Below are positions 25,360 through 38,729 of a stretch of DNA of 64,000 nucleotides, in pieces. The notes under the pieces were generated by a model. That model was given only the letters and a program-made list of their open reading frames with translations, ran no database searches and was not told the DNA's origin. Position numbers and translations under genes: made by a program. How positions within the stretch are numbered: position 1 is the first letter of the stretch; the number at the start of each line of letters is the position of its first letter. The stretch comes from Icerya purchasi (lineage: Eukaryota; Arthropoda; Insecta; Hemiptera; Monophlebidae): positions 443,828,792 through 443,892,791 of the forward strand of contig CM077115.1 of NCBI GenBank assembly GCA_039619475.1, written 5' to 3'.

Positions 25360-26144
25360 ATTGCATTTATAATTTTACATTACAAAAACTGAAAATCCTC
25401 GATATAGGATTAATTTTTTTTTCTTTGTTAATACTTCGTTACGTACTTCATTACGCAATTAAACTTGTTTTTTTCTTTTTAAATTTCTGTTTTTATTTGC
25501 ATCACTTTTAGCCAGTGTACACGCTTATGTCTGAAATAGCTTACAGTTATAGTACGTGAAAAAAATTGTACACGTTTTATACGTTAATTCAAAATATATA
25601 TCATGTTTTTTTTTCTTTACGCGTGTGGAGCAATTTTTACAGAATCCAACAAACGCAATCTTATATTAATGAAACTGAAAGTTATTTTATTAATGACTTC
25701 ATATTTTATTCTCTTAAAAAGGCATGGAAACATATTACAGGGATGTCGTCAGACATATGCGAAGAAATATGCATATAAGTAAAGAGTGTACGAAATGCGA
25801 AACTAATGAAAAGTGAAAGAAAAATTCAATTTGTTTCCATTGCGTGTAATGGGTGTGTATTGGAAAAAAGAAAGATTCCTCAGAGAGATCAGAAGAAGAA
25901 TGATAAAAAGAGTTAGAAAGAAGTAGGTTCTCGGAGAAACAAGAATTTCAGTTAGACAGGAACTCTTGTATTGCGATGACAATGACGATGACGGTGACAT
26001 GTTTATTAGGAATGCTCTTTTCAAAATTTAAGGTATTAAAACATAACCACCATTACCGGAGAATTATAGGTAACTTCAACGATGTTTTTGTTTTTGTCAC
26101 GAAAAAAAAACAATTACTTTAACTGTAAACAGGTTTGCGATGCT

Positions 26145-26240
26145 GATAAATTATCACTATTTGCAGGATAAATTATCACTATTTGCAGGATGAATTATCA
26201 CTATTTGCAGGATAAATTATCACTATTTACAGGATAAATT
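26145..26240. repeat. 22-bp minisatellite with palindromic GATA sites
   Basis: Four tandem copies of a 22-bp unit, GATAAATTATCACTATTTGC plus AG, run from 26145 to 26232, with a partial fifth to about 26240. One copy has GATGAATT and the fourth has TTACAG. Each unit starts with GATAAATTATC, an 11-bp palindrome holding two facing GATA words. Confidence 0.9.
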
Positions 26241-26244
26241 TTCT

Positions 26245-29212
26245 TTGTCCCTTTCCGATACAATAATGTTGCAAAAATTTGGCCAATTTTAATCTTCTAC
26301 GGAAGATTCTGATGTGGATAGATAGTAGCGCTCCGTAGCGAACGATGTTGTTTTTAAATAATTAAACACGATGGCTGATAGATAGCGCTTTATTACCGGG
26401 CATTTAGGTATTGCCCGATTGTGCGCCGGGTTGAAATTCGGTTTTTTTTTTTTTTTTTTGGAACTAAAATGAAGCAAAGGTAGAAAGTTTGGACCAATTA
26501 CCTTACAGAAATATATACTGAACCGAATGAACCACCTTAAATAATACTATATTTGTAGAATTATTTATTTAAGGTGTTATTTGTAAAATGCGACGTTTGG
26601 AACAAGGAATAAAATGTGTGAAAGTAATGAAAATTTAAATCCAAAGTAAACGAATAAACGTTGAATATCATCGTAACTTGCATAATATTTTGAACAATAA
26701 ATTTATTCTTGCATGTTCCTTTTTTATTTTAATTTGTTAATACTTCGTTTTTAAAGAAATTATTATATAACAAATATTTCGTTTAGGTTTAAGCATTTTG
26801 GAGCATTTAGGTTATATTTTAATTCGTCTATTTCACTTAATGCAATATTTCCATACTAAAACGAGGTTATTTTTTGTTTCGGTTTATACTTTTGTCATCT
26901 TAAATTGATTTAAAATAAATCAGTTTTTATACGAACATTTTATTTAACATTTATAAATAATACTAAAACTTGTTTGTTAGAATATCTTTTTTAAAATGTG
27001 CGGGGAGCGATAACCTTTTTTTTACTAAATATTTTGAAAACATAGTACTTTTAAATTTATGTATACAGAATTCCACTATTTCCTGAAATTATGTGAAATT
27101 ATTAAACAATCTACAGAAATTCACCACAATCCACAATGTCGTCACTTGGCGTTTCCATTATTTTGAGATTTGGAATGCAATAAATCGGTATACGGAAACG
27201 AAAATAAAGGAAATTTTGAAGGCAAAACGATAAACGAGGTTAGGATGAAGACAAAGAACCCCAAGCTAAAACTGAAGAAACAATTATCGAAACAAAAACC
27301 GAATTATATGTCACCAATGAAAATTAAGTATACTACGCATAAACGAACGAACAACGAACTGTAATTTTAACAATACGCTATTGCAGGTAAACAATGGCCC
27401 CCTCACGGATGATATAGATAGCGAAGTTTACTAATAATGTAAATAATGATCAAAAACCGCATAATAAATGCGAAAAGTACAGTAATTTAATTACAACTGT
27501 AATGTATTTTTAAGTTTTATCTAAACACATACTCCCGTGGCTGAACACTTCTAAAGGTCGTCCAGCAATTTAAAACCTTATTTGAACACCGTTCCTTAAT
27601 TTCCGAACGAATTATAATACCAACTCGCATCTGTCCTTGTAATTCTGGATTAACTTGCTTGACACGACGACCCATCACTGTTTACCGTCATTTTTATTAA
27701 AAAGAAGAAAAAGGAAAAAAAAATTTTGATTACTTATTATATTTATTTAATTTTTTTCACGACTCGGTTAGGTCACCCATTTGGCCGGCTTGTATAACAA
27801 CATCGGTTATTTATTTAATCATAAATTAAGTGTGCTGCCCGTATTCTTCAAAAGTGTGTATATAGTTGTAAACATTCTTGGATTAATATCAACTGGTAGT
27901 GTGTTGTGTAATTAACTACCATTTGTTATGTAAGGTGGTCCACACACACTTGTTGTTCTTGGAAAGCGTTGCATTGTAATAAATTTGCTTCCATCTTTCA
28001 CTCTCTGTTTTTTGATTCTTATTTTTATATCTTTACTTATTTTTTTCCTCCTTTTTCTTATACATTTCGGCTACATTTTATGATTAATATAAATATATCT
28101 TTTCTATGATTTTCATTAATTTGTGCTTCCTTTTCATCCCCCTCCCCCCGTTTTTTTACTCCACTCCTACTATTTTTATTTTTCTTTCTACTATTATTTA
28201 CGATTACACACATGGGAAATAGTCGGTGTTTACCAGCAAAAAGATATTGGGGATTGGAAAATAGAAAACGGTTAAAAGTAATATAAAGAGGAGGTGATTC
28301 AGGAGAAAAAATGTGCTTGATCTTTTGCGAGTTCGTGAAGTTTATAATTGAAATATAATAAATAATTACAAACACAAGTAACGAACATTTATTAAAATTG
28401 TGAATGGGGAAATGCTAGATTCATTTTCGAGGGAATAAGCATGGGGAAAGAAATGATGGAAACCCAAATTGCAATTTAGATGCATTACATTTAATCCATA
28501 ATCGTGCTCTACTAGACCCGCCCGAGAATCTTTAAAATAGAAATACCGGAATATCAGGCATTTAAAAGAATGGATTTTTCGAAAATGCCGTGTATTAATT
28601 CTAGATTTTGTAAAGGAAAAGTGTCTAAAAACCGATTTTAATATAATTAATAATGTTGATTTTTTAACGGTATCGTCAATTAGAGCAGTATGCTATGAAA
28701 ACGCAAAATGAAAAATCTCAGTGAAAATTCGCTTGTTTCCATCTGGAACGGGAATTATAATATTGCGTCCTTCAAAACGAAAAGAAAGTCGGAATGTGTA
28801 CTTTACAATACATTTTTGGTTAATATGAACGTGTAATAAGCTTTTACAGAGATATTTTACTACGTTGCGATAGTATTGCAATACAGATTTTAAATTTTAA
28901 GTTGGGAGTGGGGTGGGGAATATTTTTGAATGTAAAATATTTTGGAGTAAATTTCGATAGTTGTTGCTTTTTAAAAAAAATCTTTATAAAAATTGTTGAC
29001 TTTTTTTTTTTTTTTTTTTATATGGAAAGTTTTTGATCTGCGCGATATTGTTATTAGAGTTGTTTTGCTTTCTACGTCGTTTTTCTATTCGAGCGGAGTT
29101 AATATTTTCTGATACCGTTTATTATTTGACATGTTTAGTAGTATTTTAGAGATTACTCTTAACATGTGTTACTTTAATAATAAAATATTCTTTGTCTATT
29201 TGTGTTCTTCAG
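26245..29212. other. DNA upstream of the first visible exon
   Basis: Should hold intron and possibly a 5' exon or promoter, but I found no exon in the required phase. The 64-codon + frame at 27170-27364 is Lys-rich (KLKLKKQLSKQKP) with no motif. A poly(T) run at 29003-29019 precedes the acceptor region. Confidence 0.5.
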
Positions 29213-29309
29213 GTATCAAAATGAACTGCCGAAACAGATCAAATCACGAGGAAAAGATGCCCACTGCAATCATGAAGAACTGGTACAACTAATGAAATGG
29301 AAACAAGCG
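29213..29309 (+). CDS. Exon 1 visible: N-terminal part of the HhH-like protein
   Basis: The acceptor is TTCTTCAG at 29205-29212 and the donor is gcg|GTAACA at 29310. The exon starts with the last base of a split codon, followed by 32 complete codons. The translation opens YQNELPKQIKSRGKD and ends LVQLMKWKQA, which is basic and helical in character and runs straight into the next exon in phase 0. If the missing upstream exon ends in TG the split codon would be Trp, as I recall for related insect proteins; that is inference. A downstream ATG in the exon is a poor start candidate because the conserved reading continues upstream of it. Confidence 0.88.
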
Positions 29310-29959
29310 GTAACATGATAAACATTTTAATTATTTCCAATTTTCTCACTTCTATAAATGATTTTTGATTATGTTTTAAATCGATTTTATATCGGCACTT
29401 TGTTGCGTCGAATATAGCGTAGTAGTACGTTACCTAACGTTTATTTTCCACGTTATATCCATCGGTTGACGTGTTCAGCGCTATGTTCGGATGTAAAACC
29501 AAGACTATAAATACGAAAAATGATATCGTAGCATTACGAGAATTTTTCATTCGTTCAGTCAAGACACGTGTACTACAAATAGTAGGCTGGCAGGTGGGGT
29601 AATCAGTTCCTAGAATCGGGGATTACTGTAGCAGTGGACAACTATTATTCTGTACCGAATTGGTGATAATTAAAGAAAGGGACCGGCGGCGTGCATCGAT
29701 AAAAACTAGCACGCTTGTAAACTCACTCCGCGTTGCACTGGTAGTAGAATTGTTTAGCTTTTACCCCCCCCCCCCCCGCCCTCTTCTGTAGGTTGATTAG
29801 ATTGTTTTAGTTTCAAAAAAGCTTTATACATTTCTAAATTGTTATTTTATAAATTCCAATTTTTAATATCTATATAGTAATATGTAACCGCGAAGAATTT
29901 CTGTCATTATCAAAACATACTTTATAGCAATGGAATGCTGACTGAAAAATATATCTGTG

Positions 29960-30690
29960 CTATTGAAAATTTAAAATTGGATATGCTTTTGTTTTGCATT
30001 TAGTATTATATATAAATGTAAATATTATGGTTGCCTTTAACTTAACGGAAGAATAACTCTGAGCGTACAACGAAAACGTTTCATCAGCGAAGTGAATCGG
30101 CGCAAACGTTCGAAAGAATATGTTTCGAAGCCGGTATTGGGAGGGCGTCATTTTCGCCGACGAAAGCAAGTGCAATGTTTTTGGTTTAGATGGATATTAT
30201 ATGGTCTGGCGTAGGCCGAACGAAGAAATGAATCCTCGTAATCTAAAACCTCTATAGTAAACCACGGTGGCAGCGAACTAATGGTTTGAGGGCGTGTTTC
30301 TGCTCATGGTGTGGACGAATTAGTATTTATATCGATGGTATTCTCTTGTCGCCATTTGAAAGCCAACTTGTGCAAAAGTGCCGCGTCAATGGACCACCTC
30401 TTGCATTCATTTAAATATTACGAGGAAATGATCCTAAACATCGAGCTCGCATTGTGCAAGAGTGGCAGTTCTACCAGTTGCCAAAAATCCTCCACCCCAG
30501 TCAACGAACTAAACTGCCGAGTTGTTCATCAGACGCTGGTGTTACTTTTAAGGCAGAGCTTAAGAAAATACTTGTAAAGAGAAGTGGATGAAGTTGGACA
30601 AAAGGAATACTTGTAAACTAGTCAGCCGTATCCCAAATCGGTTACAATTCGTTATTGACGAAAAAAGATATTCAGCCGGATACTAGTTTA
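29960..30690 (+). mobile_element. Tc1-like transposase relic
   Basis: Frames on + give a degenerate Tc1-family catalytic domain. The blocks are FADESKCNVFGLDGYYMVWRR-like (first acidic motif at about 30155-30215), VxHGGSELMVWG (about 30260-30292), GVDELVFIDGILS-like (30309-30345), NDPKHRARIVQEWQFYQLPK-like (about 30430-30485) and a C-terminal KLVSRIPNRLQFVIDEKRYSAGY-like block (about 30612-30685). Several frameshifts and stops are present, and the third catalytic motif (SPDLNPIE in family members) is not readable. No terminal inverted repeats were found. It lies in intron A about 650 bp after the first visible exon. Confidence 0.82.
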
Positions 30691-31347
30691 TTTTTTTACG
30701 ATTTAACCCCTCGTGCGTTTTCTTTTAACGTTTTCGCTTTTGTACGGTTCTTTTTGAGCGATAATTTTTTTCATTTTATTTACACAAGTTCTTTTTTTTT
30801 CTTCATTTTTCTTGCGATCTTTTTTTCTTATGTGTTCTATATGGTTGTGATGTTATACCATTATTAGTTTGTTTTTTTTTTCATTTTTCATTGCGTTCTT
30901 TATTGCCTCTACAGTTGCAAAAAAAAAACGAAGATTTTTATCGTGCGGATATTTTTGGGAGTCACACTGTATATGTACATAAAAATTTGTAAAATTCAGT
31001 TTAAAACATGCTCATCAGAAGAGGGCGGCAGTATAATGTTTAATTTAGTTTACCAAGCCCTCAGGAGTGTGTCATCGCGACCGTTCGGATCAGCACATCT
31101 TAATCTTTCACACGATTTGGTATCGTATTAAAAAGTCACACGAGTTTGAGACTTGTCTGGTTTCGAATCCAAGTCGCTCCCAGATATATTGTACTTTATC
31201 TGAAATTGAATATATAGCGGAGAAATCTGAGCAAGTAAAGGCGATAGTCCCAAGTAGGAAGGAACTGTCTCTCCAGTATTCTCTTTAAACCCATTAGATC
31301 CTTAAGTACATTATGGAGCGCTTAATTTCACAATCTATGATACCCCT

Positions 31348-32212
31348 TATGTGTAAAATATTAAGGTGCAATACTTAAATATAATCGAGAAGATCGAATT
31401 TAAAATTTATCCGCGTTTTATGTGTATAAGTTATGGAATATTTCGTTTGAAGTTGCCGTGGCCTAAAAGTTCAAATATAGCTTGTATGCATTTCTTTTTT
31501 TTTTTAAATTTAAATAATTAGAATTAATTCATTTATTAGAAAAGTAAATGAAAAATAATTTACCTATTTACTCGTTCGTTTATTTTTTTATTACGTATTA
31601 TTTTTTTCAATGATTTTTTATTATAAATTTCATTTTACTATTCCCCACGTCTAATATTTTTATAATTTTACTTTTCATTAAAGTTATTACTATTTGAGTA
31701 TAATAATAAAAAAAAAATTGTAATTTAAATATTATTTACAGGATGGTTAAAGATCTAGCTGTGAACATTTACATAAATTCTTGATATTATTTACTCATTC
31801 TTTTATTTTTTTTACTACTTATTTATTTTTTCAATGCTTTTTTAGTATTTATTCGAGTTTAATTTCTATTGGAATAGTAGAAATTAAATTAATGAAATAA
31901 TAAATAAGCATTAAAAAAAACAAACAATGAGTAATAAAAAAACAAATGAATCAGTAAATAAATTATTTATTTACTTTTCTAATAAATAAATTAATTACAA
32001 GTATTTATATTAAAATGAAAAAGAAAAATGCGTACAAGAAGCTATATTTGACAATCCCCGTATCGAGTGTACGCGTCACGTAGGCCACGGCAATTTCAAG
32101 CGAAGTGTTCTCTATAACTTATGTATAACTTCTATACATAAAGTGTGGTGAAATTTTCAATTCGTTTTTCTCGACTATATTTGACTATTGCACCTTAATA
32201 TTTTACACATAG
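31348..32212. mobile_element. Fold-back element in intron A, about 860 bp
   Basis: The left end GTGTAAAATATTAAGGTGCA (31350) is the complement of the right end TGCACCTTAATATTTTACAC (ending 32208). The match continues inward with changes: a TATAATCGAGAA block, an ATAAGTTAT block, GAAGTTGCCGTGGCCT with AGGCCACGGCAATTTC, and the T/A-rich stretch with TTATTAGAAAAGTAAAT. The left half has about 200 bp extra (31650-31860). No coding sequence is present. Confidence 0.82.
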
Positions 32213-33880
32213 TATACCCACATGGATTGAAATTCGCTTCCCCACGGCTGTAGGGTCTCCTTGTTAGTTTTTATAAATGAAGTGGCGTGAAATTTCCGTC
32301 TGCCCCCCCCCAAATAAATGCAAAAAAAACAACACAAATTTGCTATGCTACAAAAGTTTATTTTAAAGCTGAACAAGGCAAAAAGAAAAAAGAAAGATAT
32401 TGAAAACGCCGTTAAATATGTAAATATATTGCAAGTACGAAGTCGGAAAATGTATTTAATCTGTGTTTACTTACTTTGTTGGATAAATAAACTCAAAAAT
32501 TATCGCTTTTGATTTTTAAAATTTAATTTTTAATCGGGGATTCATTCATTCGGATAGAAGGAGTACGCCAATTTTTTAAAAATTCGTTCACTAAACAACT
32601 TTAATTACTGCATGTCCGTTTGCCACCAGAACGTTTACTGTATTTACGGATATACATATCTACACTTGATCAGATACACTGGTGTGTTTATGTTGTCAGC
32701 GGACGTTCCAATTTGGGCCGTAAATTTCTGCAGTGTGTTTTCATAGTAATACGCGTTTCTAGTTATAACTCGATTAACTTGTCCGCTGAAATTTAACGTC
32801 TGAATTCGAACGAATTATTTCTTTTTTATAGATGTTTTTTTTTTTTTTAAATTTTCATTTGTGTTTTATTTTTTATTCTATTCAGGAAGGATGAATTTCG
32901 AAAATCCGAATTTCTTTTAGAAGTGTTTTCTGATAACTGATTATAAAAGGTGTGTGTCACAGCTTTCTTAAAGGCATTGAAATTACGAGTAGTAGACACA
33001 ATGAAACGTAAAAAAATAAATAAATAAAAAAAGCTGTTTATAGGAAACAGTAAAAATCACGCGGAGAAAATTGATTTATGCAAAAATGGATAAAGAAAGC
33101 CAGCAAAAATATTAACTTTTATTATGTTCGAAATCTATGAAAGTTGTGTTTTATAAAGGCGGTCGATGCTGTTTTTCTTTGTCTCTTTGGTAATGGTATC
33201 GCCTAATAATAACCATTTTCTTTAAATAGCTATGTATTTTTTTTTTTTTCTTTAATTTTTTAAAATTTATTCCATCTAGTTTTTATCATTGATGTAATTT
33301 TTACTATTGCTAATGTTTGCTCTCTGATCTCTGCGCTTGAAATTGTTAAAGTACCGAGTTTTAGTCTGCTAAAAAATATATCGGGAAATCGGATGAAAAT
33401 GTTATTTAAATACTTCTATTACAATTCAGACAATAAAACATTCCTGTACGACATTTTTAACTGTTATAGTATGATAAAAATAAAGCTTCGCTTAATATCG
33501 GTTCACACCTATTATTAATTAGTATCTCTCATGTTCTCCTCTTGATGTAGCGATATAAATTTCGGACCAAAAATAATAGAGTCTTCAATAATAATCGATT
33601 CTACACATTACAGTCAAATGGCAGTGTTCATATGGGAAGATCGGCAAGGTGTTAAGGAAAGAGGTGAAACGTATTTTTTTTTTTATAAAGCAGCAGAAAA
33701 TAATCGATACTCGGTAACAAACCCCGAAGTTTAAAAAAGGACTGCAATAAAAAAAATTTTCACGTTTAATATTTATTTTGTTTTTTTTTAATTTTTTTTT
33801 TTTTTTTTGTATTAACTAATTTGTTAATGTGTAATTTTGATTTTGTTTTGTTTTTTTGTTTTTTTTACTTATGTATATAG

Positions 33881-34040
33881 CGTGGCAAGTTTTATCCTCA
33901 GTTAAATTATTTGATTAAAGTGAATACTCCTCGTGCGGTCATGAATGAAACGAAGAAGGCTTTCAAGAAGCTGCCGAATCTGGAACAAGCAATAACTGCG
34001 TTAAGTAACTTGAAAGGTGTTGGAACTACTATGGCATCTG
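33881..34040 (+). CDS. Exon 2: core with LKGVG helix-hairpin-helix-like turn
   Basis: The acceptor is TATATAG at 33874-33880 after a T-rich tract and the donor is G|GTAAGA at 34041. The exon has 53 codons plus one base. The translation begins RGKFYPQLNYLIKV and carries KKAFKKLPNLEQAI followed by ALSNLKGVGTTMAS. The LKGVG turn between two helices is typical of helix-hairpin-helix motifs, which contact nucleic acid backbone in DNA glycosylases and related proteins. A DNA- or RNA-contacting role is therefore plausible but unproved. No catalytic lysine or aspartate of a glycosylase can be assigned from this short region. Confidence 0.93.
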
Positions 34041-35159
34041 GTAAGAACCTTTTTTAATCGCGAATTATTTAAATTGCCTATAGTCTCTGATCGAAATTTC
34101 ATAACCGGGATTTAAGCGAGAAAATTCGTTTTCAGCTAGAATTCAACTTTGACGAGTGGTAGCATGATGTAACTAAAGCGAAGTGAAGAATTAAGTAATT
34201 TCGGTTTCAAGTGTAAAACATTTACATAATTTTTAATTGTTAACGATGGGGGAAAGGAGAATCGTTTTTTTTTTTTTTTTTTAAATCGGCGAAATAGAAG
34301 TTTCTTTGGATGATAATATATCACTTTTTATTATTCATATTTCACTCTGCGGGAAAGTCAGCGACCACATTTGGAAATTGGAAGGCATATATTTCAATAC
34401 GTCGAAGTTGAAATATATTTCTAATATGTTGGAATACATTTTAATATACTTCAACGTGTTTAATATTGTATTATACGCTTAATCTGTTCTCGAAAAGGAA
34501 AATAAAATTGAGAATAAAATTGAAAGTTGAGTAAAAAGATTTTTTGTCATGTTCTTCGGCCAGGCTATGTTTATAATAACGCATTTATGCGATTGCGAAA
34601 CAAAATGAATTTTGCACATTGCCTAACGCGATTTTTTTTTGTAGCATAAGTAGATTATGTAGATAATTTAAAGTGTTGTAAGCTTTTATATTTCTAGCCG
34701 GAGAGTTGGCGTCAATTAAAAAAAAAAAAAAAAAAAAAAAAGACTAACTATATTTTTATAACAAGAGTCTGAAATTGTTAAAAAGACAAATAATTGAATA
34801 ATGAAAACGAAATCCTTTAAACAGTTTAACAACGACCGATAAAAATACGACAAAGTGTGATCGTTATGCAACAAGTTTATATTTTAAAACAAGTTGGCAA
34901 CGAATTGTGACCGGCAAAGGCCACACGAATGACTTCCCGATTATATACGTATTTGTCACAAAATTATTCTCTATGTACCGGGAATACATCATAGTACGGA
35001 TACACTCACACACAGCTTGTAAACAATTTTTTAACTTGTTTTTATTATTATTTTTTCTTTTTAAAGAAAAATTCATTACTTTATTGTTATAATTGAATGT
35101 AAATACAATCAATTCTCTATACTCAACTATATATTACGGTTAGTTTTTACGAAAATTAG

Positions 35160-35510
35160 GCTCCCCTCTGGGCACCGAAAAATCGAAATTTTTGAAAAAA
35201 TATAAATATTTTTTTCCCGAACATGTGATATATTGGTGAAAAAGTCACTATTTGTCGGGAAATGAAAAACCCATTTCCTTAACGAAACTTTCAAAGTTGG
35301 CGAAAAGTTAAAAAAACACGAGGAATGACGTGTTCCATTCTCTATAAGGTGCGCAAAATCAGATTTCTTTGTTGCGATTTTAGTATTATTTAAATGTAAA
35401 TTATATAGAGTTATCCTTAAGTTAACGTACGTGGGGAACTTTCAGAACATGAAACATTATGCTATGTTTCAAGCGTAAACTTGTATAATAATTGCGCATA
35501 CACAAACATT
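35160..35510 (-). repeat. Dispersed repeat family, copy 2 (reverse orientation)
   Basis: The reverse complement carries AATCTGATTTTGCGCACCTT, TTTTCGCCAACTTTGAAAG, TTCCCGACAAATAG and ATATATCACATG in the same order as 6240-6420, plus a GGTGCCCAGAGG-like block matching GGCGCCCCGAGG at 6811. It lies in intron B. Confidence 0.65.
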
Positions 35511-36058
35511 TATTTAAAATGTGTTGTTTTTTATTCCACACATTCGGTCCACATCAAATTTTCAGTTTTTGATTATCAATAACTTCCCTACCATAATGCG
35601 AAGTTCATTGTTTTTTTTTTTTTACATTATCTAAAAACTCGCATTATTTAGAGAATAAAAAGAAAAAAATCAAATCTTTAACATAAATAAAAGTTCAGAA
35701 TTATAAGATTTTTTTTTATCTTCACACGTGTTTATTTATTATCACCTTTAAAAGTACAGGAAACGCACGCAGTAATAATGGAAAAGTAAAAAACGCGTCA
35801 AGTTTTATGTATTTACAAATGAAATTTTTTTTGTCGTTTATTGAAATTTAGAAACGTGTTACCTTTCAGTACTCATATCAATTAAGTTCTATTGTGTGTA
35901 AAATGAAATAATGTTCGTAGGAGTTTTAAGTTGTATTACTATCACACCTGAATTAGGAAACAGGTATGGCAGTTAAAATTTCTCGTGTTTTGATATATTT
36001 CATATAGATAAATGTTGGAAATAATATTATAATTCCTTATACCTCTGTGTCTTATGTT

Positions 36059-36130
36059 TTTATATTAATAAAATAATGAAAAATATAAAACTATGTTGTT
36101 ATATTAATAAAATAATGAAAAATATAAAAA
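36059..36130. repeat. Tandem duplication of about 37 bp in intron B
   Basis: TTATATTAATAAAATAATGA then AAAATATAAAA is present twice in a row, separated by CTATGTTG. It is directly upstream of the fold-back element cluster. Confidence 0.85.
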
Positions 36131-36254
36131 GACTGACCGCAAGAAATTTTAAAAAACATATCTAGACTAGATTTCGGATTAATTACTACACACGGCGGCG
36201 TACAACCGCAATGAAGCATAAAATGATAATAATTTTATGTCTTTCTATGATTAT

Positions 36255-36597
36255 ATACATCATGAATATGGATTAATCCGAAAAACTAGTCTGGGCGTTT
36301 TTAAAAAATTTTAAACTATATATGGCAGTGTCGCGTAAAATGTGCGTCTAAAATGAATAAAATCACGAATATTATCCTTATTTTGTAAATTTTAATTGTT
36401 TCACAAATCAAGTTGTGTTTAATGTGGTGTGTATTCGCAATGAAAGTTGCGGAACAATTAAAAATTACAAAATAAGGATAATATTCATGATTTTATTAAT
36501 TATAGACGCACATTTTACGCGACACTGCCATGTATAATTCAAAAAATTTTTAAAAACGCCCCGACTAGTTTCGGATTAATTCATATTCATGATGTAT
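36255..36597. mobile_element. Fold-back element in intron B
   Basis: Left arm 36255-36400 starts ATACATCATGAATATG and right arm 36455-36597 ends CATATTCATGATGTAT. Inner matches include GGCAGTGTCGCGTAAAATGT with ACATTTTACGCGACACTGCC, and ATTATCCTTATTTTGTAA with TTACAAAATAAGGATAAT. The spacer is about 55 bp. A partial extra copy of the arm end (TCTAGACTAGATTTCGGATT) lies just upstream at 36160-36183. Confidence 0.85.
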
Positions 36598-38729
36598 CGA
36601 GAAAATTAAAAGAAAAATCTATCCGTCTCACAGTGTCGTTGTTGATGTTTTTTACATGTTTTTTGACATTTTGAACGTGTTGATAGTTGAAAAAAGAAGA
36701 AAAAAAAATTGTTCCTCTTATTCTTGTTTAATATCTAAAAAAAAAATTAAACTATTTTTCCTTTAATTGCACATAAAAACACACATTTTCACTCCAGTGT
36801 TATATTATACGTAATTTAGTTTTTAAAAATACTTTTTATTAAAATATTCTTTGTACACACAATGGAGCTAATACTAAATTTACTAATGATTACGTTGCGA
36901 TAATGTAGCACAATTCTTCGATCAAATAGCTAAAGCGCTGCTGAACATTTAACAAAAATTTCTTATTCATTCTGTTGGATAAATAAATTCTTGTGCTCGT
37001 ATAATTCTTTCAAATTGTTTGCCAGGGAGTAACGCAATTGCGCGCGCCTTTTTATAAATACAAATAAGGCGTGCGGGGGAAAAAAAATAAAGTCTCAGAA
37101 ATACATTAACAAAGCTTATTTGTTTATTAATTAATATTCAGTCAATAAAAAGAATACGGCTTTTTTTTAAAGCGTGTTTTTAATTGAGAGACTGATAATT
37201 CTATGTGTGCGTGTACGACAACTGCGAACACTAAACATTTCTTTTTTTTTTATGTTTTTTTGCCCTATTATCCGAATTTAAATTAGAAATAATATACCAT
37301 TTGCCGCCATTAAACGTCGATCTCAGATTTAAATTTTAGCAGAGGTTGTTAATTCTCAAAAAAAAAAAAAAAAAAAAAAAAAAAACGAATATATATTACG
37401 AGGCGATAGACTCGTACAAAAATTTTGTAGTTACTATTAACGTTGGGATTCATATGAGAAAAATACTATCAGATACAAGAGGGAATGACGCATTAGTATA
37501 ATTAAATCCGTAGGTGCGCGCGCGTGTTCCTTCTAGTGTAAATTTTGTTCCAGTCAACTTTTTCCATCGTGAAAAGTACTATTAAGTCGGTTACGAGTAC
37601 TATACATACGGTTTTCCTTCTGTTTCTGAAGAGATTATTGATGAAAACTAATCGTGATATAAATTTTAGTACGAACATATTTAAAATACAAGTGGAACGC
37701 CTTATTTTAAATGACGATCTTAGCGATTAATAGTACCACCTTATAGACAAGTTCAAGAAGAAGAAAAAACGTCTTTACAAGAAGTGTTATTTTTTCTTTC
37801 GCCCCGTACTAAAAATCGAATTTACCAAAAAAAAAATCTGTAAATATCAGGATTATTCTGTTGTATGTAACAGGGCGGCTACCGAACCTGTCTTATTCAG
37901 TACAGTTATATGGTGCATGCTCTCGTACAAATCTACTGATCGGGAGGAAATCCCCGTGATTACCTTTGGAAAATTGTGAATTGAAAAATTACATTTGTAC
38001 CGCCACATCCCCCTTGTAATGACACGCTATATAGGAAAATAAAATTTCTTAGTCGAATTAAAAACTCATCGTCGTGGGAGGGGGCATTTAATTCGCGAAT
38101 TTTGATAATAACCTATAAAAATTTGTCGACAGTTACCTGAAAAGCGTTGCAGCAGAATAATCATGGTATCCGGTACTTGAATTACTCGCTACTATTTATA
38201 CATAAAATGTTGTTGTTCTACGAGAGTTGTCTCAAAAAATAGTTTGAAAATCCTCAAAAAAACAAAAAAAAAAAAAATGCATATTTACTTCGTGAAGGGT
38301 TGGTAATTCTTATTTCTCAACATAATAATATCGTGCAGATCCTGGAAACATGTCGTCGCGGGATGATCAATGTTTGTAAACACTCGCCGGGATGCGTCCA
38401 ATGTGCGAAGTTATTCGGTTCGTTTAAATTAAATTCTGTATCCGCATATAAGCGATTTCTATTCCATCTTGTTTTCCGATTGCCCGTACAGTTAAACGTC
38501 GATTTCGAGAGGGGCGCTGCGGTCGTCATCTAGCGAGCTTTTTTTTTTTTTTTTTTTTTTAGTTTACTTACCGTGTTCTCCCTCCTCCTCCCAAACTGAT
38601 TTCTCTAACGACAGTTATCGTTCACTTATTTACACCGATAGATCTAGAGCTTGTCCGGACTTTTCGAGCACACAAAAATAATCGTATCGCAGTGCGTATT
38701 TCGCAATCGGGGACGTAACTCGCCGATGT

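Larger units (their letters stand above)
29310..33880 (+). other. Intron A of the split gene
   Basis: GT at 29310 and AG at 33879-33880. It contains the Tc1-like relic and the 860-bp fold-back element; the rest is AT-rich with a 15-base C run at 29763-29777. No other coding sequence is recognised. Confidence 0.85.

Noticed and set aside
31148..31175. GGTTTCGAATCCAAG resembling a tRNA or SINE B box
   Set aside because: No A box at a suitable distance and no acceptor stem were found.
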